Shown: one piece after another, positions 1 to 8,589 of the stretch
Layout of the letters: each line of letters starts with the position of its first letter
Position numbering within the stretch: the first letter of the stretch is position 1
Assembly (NCBI RefSeq): GCF_000817785.2
Contig: NZ_JTCM02000044.1
Span: 1-52,789 of the forward strand
DNA: 52,789 nt
Source: Hassallia byssoidea VB512170
GTDB lineage: Bacteria; Cyanobacteriota; Cyanobacteriia; Cyanobacteriales; Nostocaceae
Direction of reading: 5' to 3'
Program-made: the position numbers and the translations under genes
The notes under the pieces: generated by a model
The model's input: only the letters and a program-made list of their open reading frames with translations
What the model was told of the DNA's origin: nothing
The model's database searches: none

Positions 1-3
1 AAT

Positions 4-27
4 CCCCTCCCCGCAAGCGGGGAGGGG
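4..27. repeat. perfect GC-rich palindrome downstream of eboF
   Basis: Arms CCCCTCCCCGC and GCGGGGAGGGG (11 bp each) are separated by AA. It lies 68-91 bases beyond the eboF stop and could act as a transcript-end hairpin for the leftward operon, but no U-run follows on that strand, so it may simply be a dispersed intergenic repeat. Confidence 0.6.
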
Positions 28-94
28 AGACAAAGCTACGCTTTGGCGGGGTGGGGTTCTTTGGGCGATCATAAGTAATCAAACGGACATGATA

Positions 95-1495
95 TTATTT
101 CTGTGACACTTGCAACGAGGGTGTCCCGACAGTTAAATGATTGAGGATTAATTGACAAACATCGATCGCTTGTATTGATGAAGAAAGCAGGTGATTTTGT
201 TTGGTAATAAATAATGGACCATTCTCTGGATTCGTGGGAATACAACCGTGAGAACCTTTTACCAATGAAGCATCTAAGGGAATGACATCCATTAAGTAGC
301 GAAACCCAAGTTGTTTTTTCAGCAGTTTTGCAGCAATTTTCAGTTTGGGAAGCTTAATTTGCGGGTCAACAAATAATTCTACAGGGTCGTAACCGGGTTT
401 GCGATGGATGTCTACGGTTCTGGCGAAATCGGGAGCGCGATTATCGTCAAGCCAATAATAGTAAGTAAACCATGAATTTGGATTGGCGATCGCTACCAAT
501 TCTCCGGATCTAGAGTGATCTAGATGATATGCTGACTTTTGGCTATCATCTAAAACGTAAGCTACTCCTGGTGTTTCTTCTAAAAGCGATCGCACTTTGG
601 GAATATAAAACGGATCGTTAACGTAAACATGAGCAATTTGATGATCTGCAACCGCAAATGCTTTACTTGCACCTGGATCTAACAATTCTCGTCCTAATTC
701 TTCTTTCACTGCTAGCAAGCCTTTTTCTCGCAGAATCCGATTCAAGTGGACGGGTTGAGATACATCAGTAATTCCATATTCTGACAAAACGATGACTTGA
801 GCGCCGCGATTTTCATAAAACTCAATCAAATCGGCACAAACTGCATCAATTTCTTGTAAATCCTTGGCTATTTTGTTTACGTCAGTTCCAAATTTTTGCA
901 AGCAGTAATCGAGATGCGGTAAATAAATTAGTGTCAGCGTTGGGTTAGAGTCTTCTTCAGACCACTTTGCTGAATTAGCTATCCATTGAGTAGACTTAAT
1001 CGATGTGTTGGGACCCCAGAAATTGAATAAAGGAAACTGTCCTAAATCAATTTGCAGTTGCGATCGCCATTTTGCCGGTTGAGTGTAAATATCGGGAATT
1101 TTCCTACCATCAGCAGGATACATCGGTCGAGGAGTAACTGCGTAATCTACCGAGGAGTACATATTGTACCACCAAAATAAATTCGCGCAGGTAAAGTCAG
1201 GATTTAGCGCTTTCGCCATATCCCACACTTTCGGAGCCTGAATTAATTTGTTAGACTGTCGCCAGAACTTAATTTCACACTCATCGCGAAAATACCAACC
1301 ATTGGCGACAATTCCGTGTTCGTTCGGTAATTTCCCTGTAAGATAAGTAGCCTGTGCCGAACAAGTGACAGCAGGTAACACCGATTCCACCGAAGCGACT
1401 TTCCCACTAGCCGCCCAACGCGATAAAAACGGCGTATGCTGACATAATAAGCTGGGTGTCAATCCTACTACGTTAAGAACTACTGTTTTTTGCAT
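95..1495 (-). CDS. eboF: EboF, alkaline-phosphatase-superfamily (nucleotide pyrophosphatase/phosphodiesterase-like) protein
   Basis: A 466-residue protein of the type I phosphodiesterase fold and the last gene of the ebo set. The block AVTCSAQATYLTG with Thr44 matches the nucleophile region of NPP enzymes, followed by PNEHGIVANGW. Other metal-ligand positions look altered: the usual DG near the N-terminus reads NVVGL (8-12), the D-x3-H pair reads D196-YCL-Q200, and the SDHG motif reads SEYG (238-241). A late SHG (His416) remains. It may therefore have unusual metal use or a binding role. Ebo proteins are required for precursor transfer to the periplasm in scytonemin synthesis; EboF's own reaction is not established. 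No signal peptide is seen. It lies 108 bases downstream of eboE in the same direction. Confidence 0.87.
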   Translation of the reverse strand: MQKTVVLNVVGLTPSLLCQHTPFLSRWAASGKVASVESVLPAVTCSAQATYLTGKLPNEHGIVANGWYFRDECEIKFWRQSNKLIQAPKVWDMAKALNPDFTCANLFWWYNMYSSVDYAVTPRPMYPADGRKIPDIYTQPAKWRSQLQIDLGQFPLFNFWGPNTSIKSTQWIANSAKWSEEDSNPTLTLIYLPHLDYCLQKFGTDVNKIAKDLQEIDAVCADLIEFYENRGAQVIVLSEYGITDVSQPVHLNRILREKGLLAVKEELGRELLDPGASKAFAVADHQIAHVYVNDPFYIPKVRSLLEETPGVAYVLDDSQKSAYHLDHSRSGELVAIANPNSWFTYYYWLDDNRAPDFARTVDIHRKPGYDPVELFVDPQIKLPKLKIAAKLLKKQLGFRYLMDVIPLDASLVKGSHGCIPTNPENGPLFITKQNHLLSSSIQAIDVCQLILNHLTVGTPSLQVSQK

Positions 1496-1512
1496 AATAT
1501 AAAATTAATTAA

Positions 1513-1568
1513 GTAGTAAGCACTTCAGTGCTTAAAATGCTTAAAATAAGCGTTGAAACGCTTACTAC
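1513..1568. repeat. double-hairpin repeat with GTAGTAAG/CTTACTAC ends
   Basis: Ends GTAGTAAG (1513-1520) and CTTACTAC (1561-1568) are inverted copies. Inside are two small hairpins: AAGCAC-TTCA-GTGCTT (1518-1533) and AAGCGTT-GA-AACGCTT (1548-1563). It occupies the eboE-eboF gap. Related copies lie at 2821-2867 and 26700-26783. Confidence 0.75.
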
Positions 1569-1603
1569 ATACCCCCCAAAATATCTTACCTTTTGCCCTT
1601 CAT

Positions 1604-2818
1604 CTAACAACTAACAGCCAACATCTTATTTAAAACCCACTCATACTCACGTTGAATCGATGCTGATAAATCTAGCTTCATTTCACCAGGTAATACATCC
1701 CAAGTGTAAGTTTCAATTTCTAGATGGTTGCAAACCTGATTATTTTGCAGCAGTTCCAAGACAGTGGTAATGTCGTCTTGGGTAGATTGCAATAGTTTAT
1801 AATCGTGGATAAAAATTGGCACATGAAAGTGAATTCGCCATTGAGATGCGGTGGTATTTTCCAAATCTGGTAAAGCGGCTTCTAAGTCGGAATATTGATT
1901 GAAGTCGCTGGTAACTACTTGGTGTAAATACGTAGATTCTGCAAAAGGAAGCAACCGTTCTTTCACTTGGCGGCGTTGTTCGGCATTTTCTGGCACATCT
2001 ACTTGTAAAGCTGCACTAATCTGAATTTTGCCAATTTGAATTCCTACAGCTTGAAATTGCTTGAAGACGGAAACTGGATTTTCAAAGGCGATCGCAAAAT
2101 GGCATGTGTCGTAACATACACGCACATGTTCTAATAAAAGCGCTTCGGCTGCTTCTTGGGGTATCTCCAATTGTTGTGCTAAATAAGCACCACCAAGAGG
2201 TAATAAATGCTTTTGGAAATAATCAATTACCTCGGCAGCATTTTCAATTAATCCATCTGGTTCTGGTTCTAAATTCAAGTGCAGCAGCTTTCCAGTATCA
2301 GCGCGGATGCGTACCATTTCCGCTACCAATAAAGCTATGTGCAAACTAGCGCTGTTGATGACGGATGTTTGAGAAATTTGATTTCCTTTAAACCAAGGTT
2401 TGTAAGATAACGGTAGTGTAGAAATGCTACCTTCCATTTCGGCAGGTAACAATTCAGCGAGAATATTGGTTAGTTGTAATGTGTAATCTAACCGTTCTTG
2501 TTTTGACCAATCTGGTGCATAAACTTGGTCTTTTACTACTTGCTGATGAAATCCACCATAAGGAAATCCATTTAAGGTAAACACGTATAAATCATGTTCG
2601 GCTAACCATGATTTAAATTCTTTTAAGGTGTTTCCTTGTAATAGTTCTTTGGCTGCTATTGCTGCTAAACGCAAGCCAATACCAAACGGTTTTCTTGGTG
2701 CTATTTTTGCTTTTAGTTCTGGAATGTATTGCTGTAAGTTACTAAATACTTTAGTCCATTCTTCACCTGGGTGAATGTTGGTGCAATAGGTTAAGTGAAT
2801 GTTGTTTTGTATTTTCAT
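1604..2818 (-). CDS. eboE: EboE, xylose-isomerase-like TIM-barrel protein
   Basis: A 404-residue protein read from the ATG at 2818. An ATG six codons upstream falls inside a repeat and is less likely. The sequence resembles the sugar-phosphate isomerase/epimerase (AP-endonuclease type 2) TIM-barrel family: it starts MKIQNNIHLTYCTNIHPGEEW, contains HLNLEPEPDG with a possible metal-binding Glu, then VRVCYDTCHFA, a pattern typical of the barrel's Asp/His metal site, and HLEIETYTWDVLP near the C-terminus. No signal peptide. Together with eboD and eboF it forms the distal half of the ebo set. The substrate is unknown. Its role in moving the scytonemin monomer is inferred from studies of the whole ebo cluster. 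Confidence 0.88.
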   Translation of the reverse strand: MKIQNNIHLTYCTNIHPGEEWTKVFSNLQQYIPELKAKIAPRKPFGIGLRLAAIAAKELLQGNTLKEFKSWLAEHDLYVFTLNGFPYGGFHQQVVKDQVYAPDWSKQERLDYTLQLTNILAELLPAEMEGSISTLPLSYKPWFKGNQISQTSVINSASLHIALLVAEMVRIRADTGKLLHLNLEPEPDGLIENAAEVIDYFQKHLLPLGGAYLAQQLEIPQEAAEALLLEHVRVCYDTCHFAIAFENPVSVFKQFQAVGIQIGKIQISAALQVDVPENAEQRRQVKERLLPFAESTYLHQVVTSDFNQYSDLEAALPDLENTTASQWRIHFHVPIFIHDYKLLQSTQDDITTVLELLQNNQVCNHLEIETYTWDVLPGEMKLDLSASIQREYEWVLNKMLAVSC

Positions 2819-2820
2819 TT

Positions 2821-2867
2821 TGTGTGAGCGTTTCACGCTTGGAGGAAACGACTTCAGTCGTTACTAC
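2821..2867. repeat. double-hairpin repeat, second copy
   Basis: Lies between eboD and eboE. It has AGCGT-TTC-ACGCT (2827-2839) and AACGAC-TTCA-GTCGTT (2847-2862) followed by ACTAC. Same layout and TTCA loop as the copies at 1513 and 26700, but different stem bases. The left end is degraded. Confidence 0.65.
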
Positions 2868-2870
2868 GGG

Positions 2871-4133
2871 TTAAGTTAAACTTTCAGATACAGATGAACT
2901 GAGGAAGGAGGAAATGCTTTTTCTGTGTCTATCTTCTACAAACTCTTGCAATAAGGAAATAGCTTGTTTGTACAAAGATAAATCAGCTTGATGAACTTCA
3001 ATTCCTTGACCAATTCGTTGCAGCAGGGTTAAAGTTAATTCTCCACCCAAGTGTTCGCGAAACTCTTGCAACCCACGAAATAAACTGCGCGAATGTTCTG
3101 GTTGTGATAGTTTTTCTTCGAGTTCCGGAACGTACAAGACAAAGCCTAATGTTACCAGTGTATTTAGAATGCACTGCCATTCTAAGCGCGAAATCTTTCC
3201 TAACAAATAGGAATAAGTTGTATCTAAGGCAATACCGATCGCCACCGCTTCTCCATGACGCAAACTATAATTTGTCAGTTGTTCTAGTTTGTGCGCTGCC
3301 CAATGTCCAAAATCTAAGGGACGAGATGAACCCATTTCAAAGGGATCGCCGCTCGTGGCAATATGTTGTAAATGTAACTGAGCGCAACGGTAAATCAACT
3401 GTTGCATTGCGTCCATATCTCGGCGGCGCAGTGCTTCGCTATTAGTGCGGATGAATTCAAAGAAGTCAGCATCCTTAATTAGGGCGACTTTCACAGCTTC
3501 GGCAATACCAGAACGCCAATCGCGATCGCTTAAGGTACTCAAAAATGATAAATCATTGACTACTGCGTAAGGCGGAGCGAATGTGCCGAGAAAGTTCTTT
3601 TTCCCAAAGGCATTAATTCCGTTTTTCACCCCGACACCAGAATCATTTTGTCCCAACACTGTCGTAGGAATACGGATAAGTCTAACTCCTCTATGAGCAG
3701 TTGCAGCGGCAAATCCAGCCAAGTCTAACACCGCACCACCGCCAATTGCTATCAGGTAGGAATGGCGACATATCCCCGATGAATCAATCAATTTGTGAAT
3801 TTGCTTGACTAACTTGGGATTGTTTTTAGCAGCTTCTCCACCAGGAACTTTTATCGGGTCGCCAGCGAGGGTTAAGATATCGGCATGATACTTGGTATAC
3901 AGTGCTATTTGCCTGAGCAAGCTACGCCGAAACTCTAATAAGCCTGCATCTACGACTACGACTATTTTCTTTGGTTTTTGCTCACCATCGCCGGCAATTA
4001 ATTGCGCCAGCATGTGATTTTTCAACTTAAAGACTTCATTGGTAAAGTAAACTTTATAGTCGAAGCTAACCGAAACATGTTGCTGAATCGGTTGCAAATT
4101 TAATGTAGTTCTTTCCGGGATACTAGCTACCAT
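2871..4133 (-). CDS. eboD: EboD, 3-dehydroquinate synthase-like protein
   Basis: A 420-residue member of the dehydroquinate synthase/sugar-phosphate cyclase superfamily. Visible: the NAD-binding stretch AIGGGAVLDLAGFAA (129-143), RIPTTVLGQNDSGVGVKNGIN (154-174), the Glu of GIAEAVKVALIKD (Glu212), and the His residues of FGHWAAHKLE (His277, His281) and RHGEAVAIG (His293), which match the metal and catalytic positions of the family. The context (ebo cluster, not aro) makes a specialised cyclase more likely than housekeeping AroB. Its start overlaps the end of the dsbA-like gene by 7 bases, suggesting coupled translation. The exact substrate is unknown. Confidence 0.88.
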   Translation of the reverse strand: MVASIPERTTLNLQPIQQHVSVSFDYKVYFTNEVFKLKNHMLAQLIAGDGEQKPKKIVVVVDAGLLEFRRSLLRQIALYTKYHADILTLAGDPIKVPGGEAAKNNPKLVKQIHKLIDSSGICRHSYLIAIGGGAVLDLAGFAAATAHRGVRLIRIPTTVLGQNDSGVGVKNGINAFGKKNFLGTFAPPYAVVNDLSFLSTLSDRDWRSGIAEAVKVALIKDADFFEFIRTNSEALRRRDMDAMQQLIYRCAQLHLQHIATSGDPFEMGSSRPLDFGHWAAHKLEQLTNYSLRHGEAVAIGIALDTTYSYLLGKISRLEWQCILNTLVTLGFVLYVPELEEKLSQPEHSRSLFRGLQEFREHLGGELTLTLLQRIGQGIEVHQADLSLYKQAISLLQEFVEDRHRKSISSFLSSSVSESLT

Positions 4134-4771
4134 ATTTTTGATGATGTTTCTAAAAGTGTTGCACGATTTAAAGCTTGAACAAATACTTCTCTTGAGTGAG
4201 AACCGTCAATTTTGACTTGGTTGTTGATAATAAAAAACGGCACGCTGGTGATATTATTCAACCGAGCAAATATTGATTCCGCCAGAATTTTATCGACTGC
4301 GGCATCATTAGTTAATTGTCTTCGTAATTCTGTAGGATTTAGTTGGTGTGCCGTACCTATAGCAATAATAACTTCGATGTCTCCGAGATTTAAATTGTCT
4401 TCAAAGTAAGCTTTGTAAATTGCTTCTACAATATCATTTTTAATGTTTTCTGGTGCTATGGCAATTAGTTGGTGGGAAAGTGTCGTGTTGACTGCTAGAG
4501 AAATTTTGTTAATATCTAGCTTGACTCCAGCGGCTTCACCTGCTTTTTGTGCATAGTCAAACATCTGCTGGAGTTCTGTTTCTCCAATGTTTTTTCTAGT
4601 TCGCATAAAGCTACGAAATTCGTAACCGCTTGCAGGAACGGTGTTATCAAGTAGGAAGGGATGCCAGCGAATATTGACTGGTTGTTGGATTTGGTCAAGT
4701 GCATCGAAAAGATGTTTTTTGCCGATTCTGCACCAGGGACAAACGGTATCGTGAAAGATGTCGATCAGCAT
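4127..4771 (-). CDS. DsbA-family (FrnE-like) thiol oxidoreductase of the scytonemin cluster
   Basis: A 214-residue protein with the thioredoxin-fold CPWC motif at Cys11-Cys14, immediately after the first beta strand as in FrnE/DsbA-family proteins, an alpha-helical insert, and the cis-proline region TSVPFFIINNQVKIDGSHS near residue 172. No signal peptide is visible, so a cytoplasmic location is expected unless another route is used. Scytonemin clusters in other cyanobacteria carry a dsbA-like gene at the equivalent place next to tyrA. A role in late oxidation or dimerisation has been suggested for this family but not shown. It overlaps eboD by 7 bases. Confidence 0.87.
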   Translation of the reverse strand: MLIDIFHDTVCPWCRIGKKHLFDALDQIQQPVNIRWHPFLLDNTVPASGYEFRSFMRTRKNIGETELQQMFDYAQKAGEAAGVKLDINKISLAVNTTLSHQLIAIAPENIKNDIVEAIYKAYFEDNLNLGDIEVIIAIGTAHQLNPTELRRQLTNDAAVDKILAESIFARLNNITSVPFFIINNQVKIDGSHSREVFVQALNRATLLETSSKIW

Positions 4772-4817
4772 GGTTTTTGTTATTTGAATGCTGAGGTGGG
4801 AAAATAATTAATTGAAA

Positions 4818-4926
4818 ACGAACCGCAGAGGCGCAGAGGGCGCAGAGAAAGGAGAAGAAGAGAGTTATGATGAGTTCTTGCACAAGTCTTCATTTTAACG
4901 TCTTTCTTTGCACCTCTGCGCCTAGA
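4818..4926. repeat. imperfect inverted repeat of the CGCAGAGGCGCAGAG type
   Basis: The gap between tyrA and dsbA contains CCGCAGAGGCGCAGAGG near 4820 and the inverted counterpart CACCTCTGCGCCTAG near 4911. This matches a simple intergenic repeat seen in many Nostocales. No gene is supported here. Confidence 0.55.
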
Positions 4927-4939
4927 AGTGATAAAAAAC

Positions 4940-6016
4940 TTACAACTGCTGTAGGTTTATTTGTGGTTCGTCCGCTTTTTTCTGGCGCTGATTGAAGATT
5001 GTGGGTAAGGCTTTTAAATGAGTTTTTTCCTCTGTGAAAAATGTTTGAGCGGTTTCAAATTCTTGGATTAATGCGGCTCTATCTTGCTTTTCTACTAGGG
5101 TTGCTAAACGGCTGTAAGTTTCTGCTAAAAAGCGAATTTCTTGACATCTTTCTTCTGTGGCAAGCATGATGTCTACACACAAATTTGGATTTTGAGCAAA
5201 TAGACGTTTAACGATATCAATCTCTTGCCGATAGCTGGGACTTGACATTGATAAACTACGTTCTATGTCTACTCTTTCTTGTGCTAAGAAAACACCAAGG
5301 CTAAATCTAGAGAAGTGTTGCGTGGCTTGAATAATGACCATCATTTGGTCATGTTCTTCTGGTGTGCAAACAATTAGTTCTCCACCTTCGCTTTTAATGA
5401 AGTCTAAAAACCATTGAAAGAAATGATTTTCTCGACCTGGACACACTACGACTTTTTGCTTGCTGAATGATTTGATGTTGGGACCAAACATAGGATGTAA
5501 TCCGATTACTGGTCCTGGATGGTGTGCCAGCATTGCTGCTACTGGCTGAGTTTTGATGCTGGTGATGTCACATATTCCTGTTGTTGGCGCGAGGTATTTT
5601 GCAGTTCGTTTGATAACATCTACGGTTCGCTCTATCGGAACGCTGATTAATACTAAGTCTGCTTGATTTAAGAGTTTATCTGCATATTGCCAATCATCAT
5701 TTTCCAGAATGCTTACGTTGTGTCCAGCCGCTAGAAGTTGCTGTGTAAAAAATCTTCCCATTCTGCCAAGTCCACCAATGATGGTAATTTGCATTGGCTT
5801 GACATTATTGACTTTGGATGATTGAGTGGTAATAGCATGACTGTTGATTATACTTGCCCAAACGAATTCGGGAATGCCTGCTTGGGCAAGTTGAGGAGCT
5901 ATATAAGCAAGTTGTTCTTCTGGTGAAGGCAATTCTGATGTTGCTTGCAGCGATAGGCGATCGCGTAATAGCTCGATTATATTTTGATCGGTTTGTTTGA
6001 GCTTGTCTGGAATCAT
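4940..6016 (-). CDS. tyrA: TyrA, prephenate/arogenate dehydrogenase of the T-protein type
   Basis: A 358-residue protein whose body resembles the E. coli TyrA T-protein rather than short cyanobacterial arogenate dehydrogenases. The dinucleotide motif GGLGRMG lies at 81-87, GLHPMFGP with His173 matches the catalytic region, and HDQMMVIIQATQHFSRF begins at His221. The first 60 residues (MIPDKLKQTDQNIIELLRDR and on) look like a shortened chorismate-mutase helix with part of the active site missing, so mutase activity is doubtful. It would supply 4-hydroxyphenylpyruvate, the second substrate of ScyA. It sits in the scytonemin run between the glycosyltransferase and dsbA, as in other scytonemin operons. 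Confidence 0.91.
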   Translation of the reverse strand: MIPDKLKQTDQNIIELLRDRLSLQATSELPSPEEQLAYIAPQLAQAGIPEFVWASIINSHAITTQSSKVNNVKPMQITIIGGLGRMGRFFTQQLLAAGHNVSILENDDWQYADKLLNQADLVLISVPIERTVDVIKRTAKYLAPTTGICDITSIKTQPVAAMLAHHPGPVIGLHPMFGPNIKSFSKQKVVVCPGRENHFFQWFLDFIKSEGGELIVCTPEEHDQMMVIIQATQHFSRFSLGVFLAQERVDIERSLSMSSPSYRQEIDIVKRLFAQNPNLCVDIMLATEERCQEIRFLAETYSRLATLVEKQDRAALIQEFETAQTFFTEEKTHLKALPTIFNQRQKKADEPQINLQQL

Positions 6017-6132
6017 AGATAATCCAAATTTACGAAGTTACAAGCGCCAGCAGTCGCCGTTCCAACTTCATTAAATAAACTTTTTTATTTAGAATTGATA
6101 TGCTTGCTAATTCTTAACAGCGTTGCGCGATA

Positions 6133-7422
6133 TCAAATATCTAGAGGTGATTCGCTAGAAGTGAATTTTGGCAAAATATCTAAATCTAATGCTGGGTTAG
6201 CGATCGCATCTACAAATAACTGCTCGTACTGATCGAGTGCTTGCTCAAAAGAATAGCGCTCTACGGCAAATTCTCTTCCTGTCTTACCTAGCATTTCTGT
6301 TTTCACAGGATTGGTATATAAATCCATAACCGCTGCTGCGAGTGCTTCGGGTGATTCTGGTTTCACTACTATACCCCCGCCACTTTTACGGATTGCTTTG
6401 GCTGCTGTACCGCTAGCAGGAACTGAACCAATAATTGCCCGACCACTTGCTAACAATAATGGTATTTTGGAAGGCATGTTAAAGGAAATCACATTGCTCT
6501 TTTGCACAATCAAGCCGATATCCGCACCGGCTAACATTTCGGGTAGTTGTTCTCTCGGTTGTAACGGTAGCAGTACTACGTTATCTGCGCCACAAGTTTG
6601 ACAATATTTCTCCAATCTTTCTAAAGCCTGTGATTCGCCAGCGATCGCAAAAACAATCTTTGGTATGTGACGCAACCGAGCTGCTGCTTCTACTACTGTC
6701 TCTAAACCTTGTGTCAGCGCAATGTTACCTGAGTAGAGAACTACAAATTTATCATCTAGTTTATTCGCTTTTTTCCAAGAGTTGTTTACTTTTGGTAAAG
6801 GACGGATAAAATTTACATCTACCCAATTGGGAATGCACCTAATTTTACTCGGCGAAACTCCCTTTTTCACTAAATTTTCTACAAACCCGTCGGCAATAAC
6901 ACTGATGCTATGTGCAGTCCGGTAAGCAAATTTCTCTAGTGTTTCCAAGGCTCGGATCATCCATTTGTTTCTGATCAGCCCAACACGTATGGCAGCTTCT
7001 GGTAAAATATCTTGTACATTCAGTACCACCGGGCAGTCATACAAACAACCGAGCAAAGCTGCCGGCAAGGACACCATCAGCGGCGGTACTGTCAAAAGAA
7101 TTACATCGGGTCGCCACCCGTTTAAAGCTTGGGGGATACTTGTAAAGACAAAGCTTAATTCTAGTAGCAGCCGATCTACAAGATTGGGTTTAGACTTAAT
7201 TCGCAGATAACTACGTTGGATAGTGACACCATTTTTTTCTTCAGTCACATACCATTTACCCCGGTAACCATCGTAAATCTGGCGCTGAGGATAGTTCGGC
7301 ATACCTGTGATTACCCGAACCGAATGACCTCGTTTCACTAGTCCTTCTGCCAGTTCAGTCATTAAAGGAGCAATCCCAATCGGTTCTGGATGATAGTTGT
7401 AGGAGTAAATCAGAATCTGCAT
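6133..7422 (-). CDS. WcaI-like GT4 glycosyltransferase of the scytonemin cluster
   Basis: About 429 residues from the ATG at 7422 (MQILIYSYNYHPEPIGIAPL); an ATG eight codons upstream is possible. Family features: the N-terminal YNYHPEPIGIAPLMTELAEGLVKRGH typical of colanic-acid WcaI-like GT4 enzymes, VVLYSGNIALTQGLETVVEAAARL at the start of the second Rossmann domain, and the donor-site region around NMPSKIPLLLASGRAIIGSVP. A glycosyltransferase occupies the same place after scyF in the Nostoc punctiforme operon. The acceptor is unknown; sheath polysaccharide or a glycosylated intermediate are both possible. The ebo genes flank it: eboC upstream, and tyrA-dsbA then eboD downstream. Confidence 0.88.
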   Translation of the reverse strand: MQILIYSYNYHPEPIGIAPLMTELAEGLVKRGHSVRVITGMPNYPQRQIYDGYRGKWYVTEEKNGVTIQRSYLRIKSKPNLVDRLLLELSFVFTSIPQALNGWRPDVILLTVPPLMVSLPAALLGCLYDCPVVLNVQDILPEAAIRVGLIRNKWMIRALETLEKFAYRTAHSISVIADGFVENLVKKGVSPSKIRCIPNWVDVNFIRPLPKVNNSWKKANKLDDKFVVLYSGNIALTQGLETVVEAAARLRHIPKIVFAIAGESQALERLEKYCQTCGADNVVLLPLQPREQLPEMLAGADIGLIVQKSNVISFNMPSKIPLLLASGRAIIGSVPASGTAAKAIRKSGGGIVVKPESPEALAAAVMDLYTNPVKTEMLGKTGREFAVERYSFEQALDQYEQLFVDAIANPALDLDILPKFTSSESPLDI

Positions 7423-7591
7423 GATCTGTCTTGAAAATAAAGGCACTTGGACTAGGGATTAGAGAAAGTATATTTTTCTTTTTTTGTTTGAGAATCGCTC
7501 CTAAGAGCTATCTAGTTATTTTCCTAGATTCACCGTATAAGTGTCAGCTCTATTTATTTATGATTTTTAGTTATTATTGCCACTTTTAATT

Positions 7592-8485
7592 TTAAGTTAC
7601 CGCAAAGATTCGTGATAGCGCCATTGAAATCGGCAACAAACTTAAAACCAGTAACCCGTAAGTCCAACTAGCGAAACCCGCAGCCAATGTAGCATCTAAA
7701 ACTATTAGTGACAACACCCCGGCTTTGACTGCAATTCTTATTTGTTCTGGGGTTGGTTGGCGCACAGCTTTGATAAAAGGCAGTAACACCCGCGTCGCAA
7801 AAAGAACGATAAATGGTAATGCTGTCAAAACTTCATAATTGTTTAATAGCCCTAGTGCCAAAAGTCCGAAAATGACTATAACAATCAGTGATAGCGCTGT
7901 GACTCTAGTTGTACTGTTGCTGACTTTAACTTCATCTCGACTGAGGGTGGTGATACCGGCGATGTAAGCGATCGCAATCAAAGCCAAATACCAATATTCT
8001 CCTACCATCGCCGGTGCCACACTCACACCTAACAATAAGTTTCCACCCCGACAAACACCCATGTTAATCGGACCCAAAACAGCGTTGTGCTTCCCCACAG
8101 CATCATAAACTAAAGCTGCCGAAGCAACGATCGCAGCCACAGTTGCACTCTTCCAAGAAACTTGCAAAGCTGCGATTACACCAACGCTCAAAAATATACT
8201 TCCCAAGATAGTTGCGCCCCAAACCGATGCTCTACCACTAGGAATCGGTCGTTCCGGTCGCTCTTCCGCATCTAATTTGGCATCAAAGACATCATTAAAG
8301 ACAATTCCGCCACCGTACAAACCCGTAGTAGCCAGCAGCAACCACGCCAATGGTGTTAAATCGCCAACGTATCCCGAAGCTGCGAAGCCGGCTAAAACAT
8401 CTGCCCAAGCAGTAACAATATTAGCAGGGCGCAGTAATTGAAGATATGCCCAGAGAGAATTTTGACTGAAAGTAGCGGTGTTCAT
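7592..8485 (-). CDS. eboC: EboC, UbiA-like prenyltransferase-family membrane protein
   Basis: A 297-residue hydrophobic protein with about eight to nine predicted membrane segments. The UbiA signature NDVFDAKLD lies at 64-72, followed by ERPERPIPSGR. The second aspartate-rich loop is weaker, around TTLSRDEVKVSNSTTR. NCBI-style families call this UbiA-like protein EboC. It is the only integral membrane protein of the ebo set here and is therefore a plausible core of the precursor-export step, perhaps by prenylating or docking the monomer; this last point is inference. The ATG at 8485 is preceded by a purine-rich repeat rather than a clear Shine-Dalgarno. Confidence 0.9.
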   Translation of the reverse strand: MNTATFSQNSLWAYLQLLRPANIVTAWADVLAGFAASGYVGDLTPLAWLLLATTGLYGGGIVFNDVFDAKLDAEERPERPIPSGRASVWGATILGSIFLSVGVIAALQVSWKSATVAAIVASAALVYDAVGKHNAVLGPINMGVCRGGNLLLGVSVAPAMVGEYWYLALIAIAYIAGITTLSRDEVKVSNSTTRVTALSLIVIVIFGLLALGLLNNYEVLTALPFIVLFATRVLLPFIKAVRQPTPEQIRIAVKAGVLSLIVLDATLAAGFASWTYGLLVLSLLPISMALSRIFAVT

Positions 8486-8497
8486 GGGGGAGGTAGG

Positions 8498-8589
8498 GGG
8501 AGAGTTCTTGAGAGGGGGAGAGTTCTTGAGAGGGGGAGTGGGGGAGGTGGAAAAATAACTCCTAACTCCTAACTCCTAACTCCTAACTC
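8498..8589. repeat. 18-bp tandem repeat plus AACTCCT heptamers
   Basis: The eboB-eboC gap is entirely repeat. AGAGTTCTTG recurs 18 bases apart (8501 and 8519) in a G-rich setting, followed by about five tandem AACTCCT heptamers (8557-8589). The inverse sequence CAAGAACTCTCCCC appears again at 47825-47875. Confidence 0.75.

Noticed and set aside
2104-2349. Plus-strand ORF across eboE
   Set aside because: It is antisense to a well-supported gene, and its product has no recognisable features.
2871-4133. Housekeeping aroB
   Set aside because: The motifs fit the superfamily, but the neighbours are the ebo genes and dsbA, so EboD is the better call.
4695-4883. Small ORF in the tyrA-dsbA gap
   Set aside because: Its sequence is translated CGCAGAGG repeat and overlaps dsbA in another frame.
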